Below are positions 11,528 to 22,785 of a stretch of 64,000 nucleotides of DNA, piece after piece. Below the pieces are notes generated by a model. That model saw only the letters and a program-made list of their open reading frames with translations. It made no database searches and had not been told where the DNA came from. Both the position numbers and the translations under genes were made by a program. The stretch spans positions 62,248,782-62,312,781 of the forward strand of contig NC_083344.1 of the NCBI RefSeq assembly GCF_019175385.1. The letters are read 5' to 3'. Positions within the stretch are counted from its first letter, which is position 1. Every line of letters begins with the position of its first letter. The DNA comes from Lycium barbarum. Taxonomy: Eukaryota; Streptophyta; Magnoliopsida; Solanales; Solanaceae.

Positions 11528-13225
11528 ATCCTAGCCATTTGGCCCTTCGGGAAGGATTAACACTGGAGCTAAAGTCAATCTATCTTTCAACTCTTGAAAA
11601 CTACGCTCGCAAGCGTCATTCCACTGAAATTTCGCCGACTTCTGGGTTAGCGTCGTTAATGGAGCCGAGATAGACGAGAAGCCCTCTACAAATCTTCTAT
11701 AATATCCCGCCAAACCCAGGAAACTACGAACATCCGTAGGCGTTGTAGGCCTTGGCCAAGTCTTCACAGCTTCTATTTTCGGAGTGTCGACTCGGATGCC
11801 ATCATTTGAAATAACATGGCCTAGAAATGCCACAGAATTTAGCCAGAACTCGCACTTTAAAATTTTTGCATATAATTCCCGAGCTCAAAGAACGCCAAGA
11901 ACAATTCTTAAATGATCTGCATGTTCTGATTCTGTGCGAGAATACACCAGAATATCATCAATAAATACTATCACGAAGAGATCCAAGAATGGCCTGAACG
12001 CATTATTCATTAAATTCATGAACACCGCCGGGGAATTTGTCAACCCAAACGACATCACTCGGAACTCATAGTGGCCATACCTTGTTCTGAAGGCTGTTTT
12101 GGGAATATCTCCTTCTCTAATTCTCACTTGATGATAACCAGATCTCAAATATATCTTGGAGAACCACTTAGCGCCTTGTAATTGATCAAAAAAATCGTCA
12201 ATTCTGGGGAGGGGATACTTGTTCTTTATTGTTACCTTGTTCAGCTGTCTGTAATCGATGCACATCCATAGAGATTCGTCCTTCTTTCTTACCAACAAGA
12301 CCGGTGCTCCCCATGGCGATGAACCGGGCCTTATAAACCCCTTTTCAAGCAAGTCCTTCAACTGTGCCTTCATCTCTTTCAATTCTGCCAGAGCCCTTCG
12401 ATTAGGAGGAATAGAAATAGGCTCAGTGTCAGGTAACTCATCAATAGCAAAGTCAATTTCTCTTTCAGGAGGAAGACCTGGAAGTTCGTCCGGAAATACA
12501 TCTTGGAATTCATTCACTACCGGAACAGACTGGAAAGTTGGAACCCTTGCTTCTGTGTCATAAACCCGAACTAGATCATAAATATAGGCTTTAGCTATCA
12601 ATTTGCTCGCCTTAAGGTAGGAAATAAACCTACCCTTTGGAGACGCCGTATTACCCTTCCATTCAAGCACGGGCTCTCCTGAAAATTGAAATGGAACCAT
12701 CTTCGTCCGACAATCAACATTGGCATAGCACGAGGCTAACCAATCCATACCCATAATTACATCGAAGTCTATCATTTCCAGCTCGATCAAATCGGCTTTG
12801 GTCTGGCGGTCACATATCACAATGACACAATTTTTGTACACTTTCCTCGCTATTACCGAATCACCAACCGGAGTGAATACCTCAAAAGGTTTAATTGGCT
12901 CGAATTGTACCCCAATACATTCAGTAACATACGGAGTGACATAAGAGAAAGTAGAACCTGGATCGATCAAAGCATATATATCACGGGAAAATATAGTCAA
13001 TATACCTGTGACAACATCTGGGGAAGACTCAAGATCCTGTCGCCCAGCTAAAGCATATACGCAGGGCTGAACAGCACCTGAAGTAGATGCTCCCCCTCTA
13101 CCTATGCCTCTACCTGCTGTAGTCTGAGAAGTCTGTGCTGTCGGGCACACTGAAGAAGACCCAGCTACTGATCCTGTAGGCTGAGTCCCAACTCTACTTC
13201 TCGCTGAAGGGCAATCTCTCATCAT
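11528..13225 (-). pseudogene. pol: pol of element C: protease and RT, truncated before RNase H
   Basis: One long open stretch (11885-13225) runs from the end of the zinc knuckle through the protease ([11 protein letters not shown] at about 12960) and most of the RT. It includes [18 protein letters not shown] and the catalytic FIDDILVYS at about 11950. A TGA at 11885-11887 replaces an Arg codon, consistent with CGA to TGA. The remaining RT thumb/connection (to 11531) includes [15 protein letters not shown]. The coding sequence then ends at the LPEGP motif that precedes RNase H, at the junction with the B LTR. Confidence 0.87.
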
Positions 13226-14358
13226 ATGGCCAACTTGCCTACAGGCATAGCAAGCGTCCGAACCCTGATGACACTGTCCGGAATGCAGTCTACCACACTA
13301 GCTGCACCGCGGTACTGGAGGTCTCCGCTGACTAAAATCTCCCCTAAACTGAGAATCTGAGGCCCTCTAACTCTGGCCCTGTCCTGACTGAAAAGAACGA
13401 TCAACCCTCCTATCTGAGAAACTGGGAGGCGCACTAGTCTCGGACTGACCTGAGTGTCTAGAGTGCATCTGTCTCGGTCCCCCTCTGTATTCACTGCTCG
13501 CTCCCATAGATCTAGCCCTCTTTCCTTGTCTTCTGTCACTATAACGATCACTTATTTGCGGCTGTAGTCGTTCCTCAAGATTCTGAGCATGGGCCTGTAT
13601 TTGGGAAATATCCATCCCGTCTTGCAAAGAGGCCGTCAGACAATCTCTAAACAAATGTGGCCCCAAACCACTCACAAATCTATGGACCCGGTCTCCCATG
13701 TCGGCCACCATAGTTGGGGCATATCTAGCCAAAGAATTGAATTGCATACTATACTCTCGGGCACTCATACTTCCTTGCTTTAGGTTCAAGAACCTGTCCG
13801 CTCTAGCTCGACGGACCTCGGGTGGAAAGTAATGACGAATAAAGGCATCCACAAATTCCTGCCAAACCGGAGGAGGCACATTCCCTCCTCTTGATGCCAT
13901 CCAATTATTTTACCATAATACCGCCACATCGCGGAGTCTATAAGAGGCCAACTCCACGGATTCGGTCTTAGAGGCATGAATAATCTTTAAGGTCCTCAAC
14001 ATTTCATCAATAAAGTTTTGCCGATCCTCATCCGGCTTTGACCTAAAAATTTTCGGAGGATTTAAGGTCATAAAATCAGGGGCTCTTGTACTAGCTGAAC
14101 GATCACTTGGACCCGCATTCTGTCGTTGTGCCTGGGCGGCAACCAATTGTGTCAATAAATGTATTGGCTCGATTACTTGTTGAACCAAAGCACCTGGTGG
14201 AGGGATCGGAGCTGAGGCTCCTCCTTGCTCTTCTACATCGGGCGAGGCCTCATTTTGTGATTCACCCTCCCCTACATTCATCGGAATCTCTCGTTCTGCC
14301 TGCCTTTTAATCGTATCTTTGCCCTTCTGGGCGGCTGTAGCTTTTCCCTTTGGCGGCT
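13222..14358 (-). pseudogene. gag: gag of element C, start codon lost and several stops
   Basis: The reading frame begins KPPKGKATAAQKG; a small change relative to F has removed the ATG. The gag domain is recognisable: PPKIFRSKPDED, then QEFVDAFIRHYFPPEVRRARADRFLNL. A TAA interrupts it near 13908, where sisters read WYKNW, and two TAG codons lie in the linker and before the zinc knuckle (near 13370 and 13305). The knuckle reads [14 protein letters not shown], an intact CX2CX4HX4C. Confidence 0.85.
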
Positions 14359-14467
14359 TTCTGAAAGCACAACTCACTTTTAGGAAAAATGAAATCTTAT
14401 GTATGGCTCTAACGCATGATCTAATAAGAAAAAAGATGGTCATTTTCCTAAATGCCCTATAGCCTTT

Positions 14468-14502
14468 TGTTTATTAGCGTGGCGCGCTACACACCATAAA
14501 CA
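14468..14502 (-). other. Dimer-initiation-like hairpin between PBS and gag (C)
   Basis: Outer arms TGTTTAT/ATAAACA, stem GGTGTG/CACGCT and loop TAGCGCGC. The palindromic GCGCGC is kept although the loop's second base has changed. Confidence 0.55.
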
Positions 14503-14547
14503 ATACTCTACTAGACACGGCTCGTAGACACTTCCTAGGACTGAACC

Positions 14548-14559
14548 GCTCTGATACCA
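14548..14559 (-). other. Primer-binding site of element C (tRNA-iMet)
   Basis: The minus strand reads TGGTATCAGAGC, a full 12-nt match to the complement of the plant initiator tRNA-Met 3' end, 4 nt from the LTR. Confidence 0.88.
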
Positions 14560-14563
14560 CTTT

Positions 14564-16885
14564 TGTCACGACCCAGCTAGGGGCCGCGACGGGTACCCGG
14601 GGCTAGCCACCAAGCACCGCTCGTTCTACTGCTCATCTTACTTAATTAATGCCCTTTTATCAGCTTATGCAAGAATTATAGGAAAAACATGTTTTATACA
14701 AATTCATAAATGCTTTATATACATTTGCCTTTCGGCCATCAAAATAATATATATACATATAATGACATCTTGTGAGACCATCTAACCCACACTGCGTATC
14801 TACGAGCCTCTACTGACATACTGTATATATATAAACGGAACAAGACTCCGTCGTGCCCAAAATATGCATATATACCAAAAGGAGAATCACAAGCACCTCC
14901 GAACAAGGGACTGCTCTCAATCAGCTGACAGCTACTAAGATTCTGGATCAAGCTCACCTCCCTGTCTACCTGTGGGCATGAACACAGCGTCCAAAGAAAA
15001 CGGACGTCAGTACGAATATTGTACAGAGTATGAGAGGCATAAACAATGAAGAAAGACAACAATAATATAATGAGAACATCAATAGGAAACATCTGGATCT
15101 GAATGACAATCATAAGGGAAGTATTGCATGTTTTCTTACTCATACTCTTCATCATATCATATATGCATAATATGTAACTGCCCGTCCATATCGAAACGGT
15201 GTGATAATCAATAACAATAGCCCGCATCCAGGCCTCCCGCGTCCGGGGTACCATCTCATGCCGCCCACTAGTGGTGTCTGCTCATGCCATCTGGCCATGG
15301 TGTATACGTATAGATACCCGCCTTGGCGGTGACTACCCGGCCAAATAGGCGCGGTGTAATAGTAATATAATCATGCATGCATAAGGCTCAAGATCAACTA
15401 TACTTTATCGGGGTGACGTAAGGTCGTGATCCCCCGATTGTATTATGGAGCAATTATCGACATTCTGCCTCACCTTGAAGGAAGTAGCACATAAGGTGAG
15501 TGTAACCAATAAATAACATCTCTATCATTATGGCATCATCGTATTATATCTCTTATCTTATATAGGCATTTATAGATATAGGCTTTTTAGCTTTCTTCAG
15601 AGTACATGAACTCATGAAGAGGAAAAGAATTTATGCTATAGGATTCATGCCATTAGATGAAAAGGACTAGCCTCACATACCTTTGTTATTTAGCTAAGCT
15701 ATCGTTCGCTTGCTCTCCTTAATGTCACGTCGCTACCTTCATGAAAGAGTCTGTATTAATGTTAGTTAGTTGACTTAAGGAATACGTCACTATTTCTAGA
15801 GAAAATTAGGCAACACTTCCTTTATTTATACTACTTTTCCCATAGTACATGTCAACTCCCAACGTTCTCAACAACATCCACAATATTACGATCAACAACC
15901 ATCATTTATATATATTCACCACATTCCACCATTTTTCTCTAATTTCCCCTCATTTATCCTCATAACTCATTATTGTTTTTTCACGCATTTAATACTTGTT
16001 TCATGATATAAACATCATTTATAACGTATTCATAATCACAACACGTGACATTCATGATTTCATTCCACTATCATTAAATGGTGACACTATTCACCCATTC
16101 AAGACCCATTTCCCATGTCTTTCTGCGATTCAAGCTTCTTAGTCTTCTAATACCTTAAACAACATGATAAAGTCATAAAACATACCTTAGATGATGGTGG
16201 AACAAGTCTTGAGTAGCAATACTCTTTTATACTAAAAACCCTACTTCACTTCCTTTGCAATTTCTTGGTATAGATGAACTTTGGTGAGGATCACACTCAT
16301 GATTTCATGGATTTGGGTGTTATTGATCTTGTTTTTCACTTGTATTCTTGTATTGGAAGAGTTTTGGAATGTTCTAGATAGGGATTAGGTCGTGGAGAGA
16401 GAAAGTGAAATAAATTTAAATGGACTTGGATCATTATTTTATAAATACAAAAGCTGTCCTGACCCCATTATACGGTCCGTATAAATTTATACGGTCCGTA
16501 TAATAGACAGTAAAACTACTCCAGTGGCCACCCTCCTCTGAGTCGACTTGACGGTAAATTATACGGGCCGTATAATATTTTACGGTCCGTATAATTGACT
16601 GTAAAGTCCACCTTTCAACAATCTCATTCTGTGACACTTCTACGGTCCATTTTACGGCCGTATAACGTTATACGGTCCGTATAACCGCCCGTATAACTCA
16701 TCAGTTCGCTGATCCTCATTTCATCACTTCGTTTGATCTCCAATCCTTATGGAACCTTCTTAACAATTGTTTAACACCTCAATGTCAATCCAAGGGATGT
16801 TATCACTCGTCAAAACATCGCATACTCTATGTACTTTGTTAGCCTATTCATTGTGTGCTAACGGGAAAATTTCCAAGGTGTAACA
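14564..16885 (-). repeat. 5' LTR of element C, subfamily 1
   Basis: 2322 bp, reading TGTTACACCTTGG...GGGTCGTGACA on the minus strand. It holds the purest copies of the palindrome, TTATACGG-T-CCGTATAA (16468-16698). A TATA-like TATTTATAAAAT lies at about 16447-16436, and the splice-donor-like AAAG|GTATGTGAGG has its GT at 15680-15679. The pieces labelled K are the closest relatives of this U3. Confidence 0.9.
16468..16698 (-). promoter_or_regulatory. Palindrome cluster in the U3 of the C LTR
   Basis: At least five copies of a palindrome with arms TATACGG/CCGTATA and one central base occur in 230 bp, with partial copies between. They end about 20 bp before the TATA-like box in element sense. 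Arms here are mostly TATA-type, against TTTACGG/CCGTAAA in A/B, D and F, so both arms have changed together. Confidence 0.6.
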
Positions 16886-18449
16886 AGATCGATAGGAAGT
16901 CTATGTGATGTACGACCAGAGAAGAGAGAAATGGCCCGTGAGCTCCAACAGTTAGCTAGCCTAGGAGTCCAAGTAGTGGACTCAAGTAGCAGCAGAGCTA
17001 CTATTCATAATTCTGCAGTCTCGTCGCTAGTAGCAGAGGTGAAGGAGCGACAATATGAGGATCCCATGCTAATGCAATATAGAGATACACTCCCTCAGAA
17101 AGAGGAGTCATCATTTGATATTTCAGGAGATGGAGTTCTCCGATGCCGAGGCAGATTATGTGTTCCTGATGTGGCAAGTTTACGCCACCAGATTTTGAGA
17201 GAAGCTCATTGTTCCCGTTATTCTGTTCACCCCGGAGCGACGAAATGTATCATGATCTTAAGTCCATATACTGGTGGGATGGAATGAAGAAATATATAGC
17301 AGAATTCGTAGCTCAATGTCCAAATTGTCAACAAGTGAAAATCGAGCACCAAAAGCTGGGTGGATTGTTGCAAGCTACAGAAATCCCAACTTGGAAGTGG
17401 GAAGCGATTAATATGGACTTCATTTCAGGTTTACCCCGTTCTCGACGTAAGTATGATTCCATATGGGTGATTGTGGATAGACTCACAAAGTTAGCTCATT
17501 TCTTACCGGTCAGAACGACCTATGTGGCAGAAGATTATGCAAGGCTTTACCTTAAAGAGATAGTGAGACTCCATGGCGTTCCGATATATATTATCGCCGA
17601 TTGAGGGACTCAGTTTACGGCTAACTTTTGGAAGTCTTTCCAAGAGGGTCTAGGGACCCACGTGAGCCTTAGCACGGCCTTTCATCCGCAGACCGATGGG
17701 CAAGCTGAACGCACCATTCAGACTCTTGAGGATATGTTACGGGCATGCATGATAGATTTTGGAGAAACTAGGATGACCATTTGCCACTCATTGAGTTTGC
17801 TTACAATAACAGTTATCATTCTAGTATTCAAATGGCACCGTACAAAGCTTTATATGGGCGAAAGTGTAGATCCCCAATTGGGTGGTTTGAAACAGGGGAG
17901 ACTAAATTGATAGGGCCGGACCTGGTCCAGCAAGCTATAGAGAAAGTCAAGCTCATACAAGATCGGTTGTTAGCAGCCCAAAGTCGTCAAAAGTCCTATG
18001 CGGATAATCGTCAAAGATACTTGGAGTTCAAAGTGAAAGATTGGGTATTCATGAAAGTGTCACCTATGAAGGGTGTAATGAGATTTGGCAAAAAGGGGAA
18101 GCTTAGTCCCCGGTATATTGAGCCATATGAAATTGCAGGAAAGATAGGCAAAGTGGCCTATGAGTTAGACCTACCTCCAGAATTGGAGTCAGTCCATTTA
18201 GTATTTCATGTCTCGATGCTTCGAAAATGTGTCGGAGATCCCACTAGGATCGTCCCAGTAAATGATGGTCGAGTGAAGGAAAAGCTATCTTACGAAGAGG
18301 TACCCATTGCCATATTAGATAGGCAAGTACGGAGGCTTAGAAACAAAGAAGTGGCCTTGGTTAAGGTTCAATGGAGAAGCAGTAAACTAGAAGAGATGAC
18401 ATGGGAAGCAGAAGAGAGTATGCGATCCAGATACTCGCATTTATTTTAG
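16886..18449 (+). pseudogene. pol: pol fragment of element D: integrase and chromodomain
   Basis: The sequence enters in frame at RSIGSLC, after the RNase H motif. The integrase zinc region follows, with CPNCQQ near 17325. The core has the catalytic Asp in NMDF (about 17415). The second Asp region, IIAD, is followed by TGA at 17602-17604 where sisters have Arg. The catalytic Glu lies in QAERT at about 17705. The chromodomain (about 18300-18445) reads ILDRQVRRLRNKEV and EEMTWEAEE. A 1-nt loss near 17245 and an indel near 17765 shift the frame. The reading ends at TAG 18447-18449, a normal C terminus. Confidence 0.87.
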
Positions 18450-18657
18450 CCCTCGGATGAAGTCCAAGATGAGAAGACGAGATCATAAGGTATGCATGTT
18501 TTCCTTTTATGCTTTTTGGGTCGTGTGTGGCCAAATTTTTATGCTATTGTGTTGTGGCCCTGTGAGGCATCGATATTATGGGTTGTTGTGGCAGGATGGT
18601 AGTGCCATATTATAGGGGAAACTTTGGCGAAATTTTTATAGAATTCCCGAAGGGTTT

Positions 18658-18693
18658 AACATTCGAGGACGAATGTTCTTAAGGGGTGGAAAA
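18658..18693 (+). other. Terminal hairpin and polypurine tract of element D
   Basis: The inverted repeat AACATTCG-AGGA-CGAATGTT (18658-18677) is followed by AAGGGGTGGAAAA, ending exactly at the LTR start. One T interrupts the purine run. Confidence 0.83.
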
Positions 18694-18918
18694 TGTTACA
18701 CCTCGGAAAATCTTCCGTTGGTATGCAAGGGAATAACCTAGTGATGAGTACGAGTGTATGATGTTTCCATGGGTAAGAAACGACATTTGATGACCCTAAA
18801 TAAGATTCCAAAGGCAATTGCGATAAGAGATAGGTTGTGCTCCACACTGACTAATTATAGGTTTTGGAAATGTGAAAAGTTGCAGGCTTGCATTCTGGCC
18901 AGTTGGTCGTAAAGTGAA

Positions 18919-19170
18919 ATACGGACCGTAAAGTGGTATACGGTCCATAAACTGCCATGTCGTATTTTGGCTTCCAAAACTTCAACTTTCTGCCAATTGA
19001 TCAAATGGTTAAATACGACCCAAAATACGGACCGTAAAGTGGTTTACGGCCCCGTAAACCGTGATCGTAAATCACCATGCTTCAGCTTGAGTTTCTGGTT
19101 CTATTATGATTAAATACGACCATGAAGGACGGTCCGTAAACTGGGATAAGGACCGTAAACCAAGTTTACG
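18919..19170 (+). promoter_or_regulatory. Palindrome cluster in the U3 of the D LTR
   Basis: Repeated ATACGG-A-CCGTAAA and GGACCGTAAA type units with half-sites lie about 35 bp upstream of the TATA-like ATTAAATAAGGGG (19204-19215). Confidence 0.58.
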
Positions 19171-19203
19171 ACCACTATGCACTTCAAATCAGATTTTAAA
19201 GTC

Positions 19204-19215
19204 ATTAAATAAGGG
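19204..19215 (+). promoter_or_regulatory. TATA-like core promoter of the D LTR
   Basis: ATTAAATAAGGG sits directly after the palindrome cluster and before a C/T-rich stretch (TTCACTTCTACATCACACC). The position is conserved in A/B, F and K. Confidence 0.45.
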
Positions 19216-21193
19216 GACCAAGGCTTATTTCATTTCACTTCTACATCACACCCCTTCTCTCTAAAACATCTCTCTACATTTATTCCACAAGAATTCAAAG
19301 ATATTTGGTGACCAACAACATAAAACAAGTAAATCAAGAGTAAGAAAACCATCAAAGATCATCCAAGGTCAAGAAATCCAAATGGAGATAAACTAGGGTT
19401 TTGCTCAAAGTGGAGTATTATCAACTAAAGCTTGTTCCTACTATATCTAAGGTAATATTCATGATGTTTATATATTGTTTAAGATATTGGAGAGTTGAAA
19501 TACTTGGAGTGTAGAAGAATATGGTAAAATGGGTCATGAATGATGAATAGTGCCATTTAGAGAATTAGTTGGAATCGAATCATGACTGTTGTTATATTGT
19601 GACATGAATGGGTTGTAAATGACGTTGAAAGACCATGAAATAGACATTGTATGTGAATGGACGAAATCATGTGTTATAGCCATAGATATGGGCAAATGAA
19701 AGTAAATTGAGGAATGTGGATAATGTGAATGACTAATGACCATTGTTATGATATTGTGAATGTATTGTTGACGTTTGGGAGTTGAATTATGATGTGAAGG
19801 AAATGTTGTCCGATTTTCCCCTAGTTTTAGCCATGTGTGCTAATTATCGATTCTAATGATAGTATGACTTTAATGAAGGTAGAAACGCTAACGTTGGAGG
19901 GGAACGCGCAAGTGTAGAATAGTGCGACAGAAAGGTATGTAAGGCTAACCCTTCTTTCATAAGGCATCGTTCTTTGGCCAAACATCTAAATCCTCTATAC
20001 GAGTATGTTGTCCTCCAAATGAATTGATCTTCCGAGCTTGTAAGCTCACGATTCTTGATACGCTACGATTGTACTAAGTTTCTCGTATTACGAGTAGGCC
20101 TATTAAGGTAGGAGACGTGGATGACGATAGTAGTGATAATGCTATTGATGATGACTATAATGATAATAACGATGACGATTATTATAACGATGATTAAAAG
20201 TAAAGATGTTTATGAGCTATTATGTATATGTACGACTATTATAGAACCTCGAGTTTATAAGGCCGGGTATGATATGTAAATAAGTATGTATACGATTACG
20301 TAACGCGCGCGCACCTCTGCAGAGGGTACGGATAACCCTGAAGCCTTGGTAGGGCCAGGTATGAGTAACCTTGAGCCTTTATTGGCCAAGTATGTATGAA
20401 ACACTGATCCTACGTGGTCGGGTATGCTATGGAAATGCTATGTATATGATATGACTATGTATATGAATGTGAATAAGGGCATGTATACGAATACGAGCAC
20501 AAATATGGTACACGTACTATCACGGAATACAGATAATGATGTATGTACACAAATACGTATTAGCAAGGGAAAGTTCCTATGAAAAGGCAAGTAAGTGCAT
20601 ATGACGACAATATTGCCATCTCCCATCCTATGCTATTTCTTATGTTGCTATTTATGGTTCTATATTGATATTGATCATGCTTTACATACTCAGTACCTTC
20701 TTCGTACTGACGTCCTTTTGTTTGTGGACACTGCGTCATGCCCGCAGGTGCACAGGGAGACAGGCTTGATCCATAGCTGCTTCCTCAGAGACCTCACAGC
20801 AGAGCTCCATTTCATTCAGAGCCATAGCTTTTGGGTACTTATTCTTTTGTGTACATAATTGTTGGCATAGCGGGGTCCTGTCCTGCTCATGTGATATGTT
20901 ATACTCTCCTTAGAGGCTCATAGTCACGTGTGTATGATTAGACGTGTCCGGCCTTGTCGGCCTATATTTTGTATATCTTTTGATAGCCTCGTCGGCTTAT
21001 ATACATTTGATGTGGCATAGATGTAAATGATGATTTAAAGATGTTGTCGTACAATGGGACTAGCGTGATCAATAAAAAATAGATGTACGTTTAATCGTAA
21101 GGCTCACCTAGAAGTAAGTATATGTGTAAGCCAAGGGTGCCTGGGTAGGCTAGCACCAGGTGCTCGTTGCGGCCCTCTAGACGGGTCGTGACA

Positions 21194-21338
21194 ATGTTCT
21201 CAAAAGAAAAATGATTTTCTTATGATTTGAGTATGAATTTGATAAAAGAACATTTAACGAGCATAATGAGTAATAGCACGAGTGGTGCTCGGTGGTTAGC
21301 CCCGGGTACCCGTCACGGCCCCTAGTCGGGTCGTGCCA
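21194..21338 (+). repeat. LTR end fragment J, subfamily 1
   Basis: The last part (GGTGCTCGGTGGTTAGCCCC... ending GGGTCGTGCCA) matches the 3' end of F-type LTRs, with the terminal TGACA decayed to TGCCA. No PBS or polypurine tract follows. It is the host LTR into which D inserted. Confidence 0.75.
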
Positions 21339-21639
21339 ATATACAAGCTAAGTAAAGAAGACTAATATGCAATTACAATGCTACCCTTAATGAAGTAAGG
21401 GCCTTGTTTGGCTAGTCTTCTTAGTGTAGTCTTCAATTCAATGATTGGCCTTCAATGGCCAAACACGCCTCTCCTTGCATAGATGGCCCTCCAATCAGCC
21501 TTGCATGCATGGCCTTCTTGCAGTATAACCCTCCTTGCGCAAAGTAGCCACTTGTAAAAATAGCCCTTTGCGCAAATAGCCATGTTCCGGCCTAATTGAG
21601 ATTTGCAAAGACATTCGGAGTAAGAGGAGAAATTTTGCC
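21339..21639. other. Unassigned DNA between LTR fragments J and K
   Basis: About 300 bp with no convincing ORF, and no LTR or RNA-gene similarity that I can see. It is rich in short recurring words (GGCC, CTTGCA, TTGCGCAAA twice). It could be the only non-transposon DNA in the window, or the remains of an older unrelated element. Confidence 0.4.
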
Positions 21640-22137
21640 AAGAGACGGCAAGGCATACGATGTGTATCGGAAAGGATTTACTAGTAATAAGTTAATGATG
21701 ATTTAATAGTGTCATAAAGAAGAATTATAACGTCCCTTAGATCGTTAATGAGGTGTTAAAAAAGTATCAAGAAGGTTCCACAAGGATTGGAGATTAAACG
21801 AAGTGACGAGAATAAGATCAGAGAAAAGATGGGTTACACAGCCGATTATACGGTCCGTATAATGTCATACGGTCCGTATAATGGTCCGCAGAATCATCAT
21901 AGTGAAAGTCCCTCACTGATGGGATTTCACGGTCACTTATACGGACCGTATAATGTGCCGTATAATGGTCATAGAAGTGAGATGTTGAAGCGGTGATTTC
22001 ATGGTCACTTATACGGACCGTATAAGTGTCCGTATATTTTCCCGATGGGTCAGATTTTTAAGTTATTAAAAAGGGGACCAAGTTCATTATTTCATTTCAT
22101 TTTCACCCAACACTTCAAGAACTCTCCAGAACCCTCT
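21640..22137 (+). repeat. LTR 5' fragment K, subfamily 1, closest to C
   Basis: From about 21690 it aligns with the U3 of the C LTR (shared GTGTTAA, GAAGGTTCC and AAACGAAGTGA blocks in order). It carries TTATACGG-T-CCGTATAA palindromes (21845-22037) and the TATA-like TTATTAAAAAGGGG (22063-22076). It ends near 22137, where a gag fragment on the other strand begins. The left boundary is uncertain. Confidence 0.7.
21845..22037 (+). promoter_or_regulatory. Palindrome cluster in LTR fragment K
   Basis: Four or more ATACGG-N-CCGTATAA palindromes lie upstream of a TATA-like box at 22063-22076, in the same order as in the intact LTRs. Confidence 0.58.
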
Positions 22138-22785
22138 CTACTCTTGCTCCTTATATTCCAAAGTGGTTTTACTTAACCCGAACTCAACATACTTATGTTT
22201 TAAATTTGATAAGTGCTCTTCGAATATACGGGGTGTAACAAGTTCCCTTTTCCTTGTTGTTGTTCCATGAGCACACATAGCCCCTTGATTTGTTGGTTTT
22301 GTCATCCTTGAGACCATTTTGGACTTCAATAGCCGCTTCAAGTGTTTCTTGAATGTTCCTATAGTTATGAAGCCTCATTTGGGAGGTGATTTCACTATCC
22401 AATCCGGCTCGAAACCGAGTCATTTCTTGCACCGTTTGTTCTTGGAAATCGATCCTTATCTTGACAAGTTGGAATTCATGCAAATATTCTTCCACACTTC
22501 TCTTGTCCTGTCTCAAGGTGTACACCTTCTTGAGTTGTTCTTACTTGTAACGCTCGGTGAAATACTTCCTCCGCATGATTTCTTTAAGATCACCCCAAGT
22601 GGGTGGCATTGGCAAATCGACAATTCTACGAGCCCTCGATTGATTCTCCCACCATGTTGAAGCATAACCCTAAAATTGAGCAATGGCATAGGTAGCATTT
22701 TTCACTTCGAACATCTCATTTGTTTCGAATATCCTATCACATTGCTTAACCGATTCAAGAAATGCATTGGGATCACAAGTGTCAC
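22138..22785 (-). pseudogene. gag fragment of another Ty3-type retrotransposon lineage
   Basis: Read on the minus strand from 22785, the fragment starts inside gag (DPNAFLESVKQCDRIFE, then WWENQSRARR and PTWGDLKEIM). It continues through the gag core with YTLRQDKRSVEEYLHEFQ and ends near 22140. These are the usual landmarks of a retrotransposon gag domain, but the residues differ clearly from the Tekay gags here, so it is another lineage. At least two stops interrupt it. The E tandem begins exactly at 22786, so it was the target of that insertion; GTCAC (22781-22785) would be the left target-site copy. Confidence 0.7.

Larger units (their letters stand above)
11528..16885 (-). mobile_element. 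Element C: Tekay/Del-type retrotransposon, 3' half deleted
   Basis: On the minus strand it has a complete 5' LTR (16885-14564), PBS, gag, protease, and RT up to the start of RNase H. RNase H, integrase and the 3' LTR are missing, replaced by the B LTR stump. The right end (16885) abuts D integrase-linker coding sequence in mid-codon context, so C inserted into D. The duplicated target would be AGATC (16886-16890), but the left copy is lost with the deletion. Confidence 0.87.
16886..21193 (+). mobile_element. Element D: 3' half of a Tekay/Del-type retrotransposon
   Basis: It contains the end of RNase H, integrase, chromodomain, polypurine tract and a complete 3' LTR on the plus strand. Everything 5' of the RNase H-integrase linker is absent, because C inserted at 16885/16886 and the flank beyond C was lost. 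The 3' LTR ends in the middle of another LTR (J), so D itself had inserted into an older LTR. Confidence 0.87.
18694..21193 (+). repeat. 3' LTR of element D, subfamily 1
   Basis: 2500 bp from TGTTACACCTC to GGGTCGTGACA. In order it holds the palindrome cluster 18919-19170, a TATA-like ATTAAATAAGGGG (19204-19215), a splice-donor-like AAAG|GTATGTAAGG (GT 19935-19936), and the two-hairpin motif with ACTCAGTAC...GTACTGACGTCC (about 20685-20750). Confidence 0.9.
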
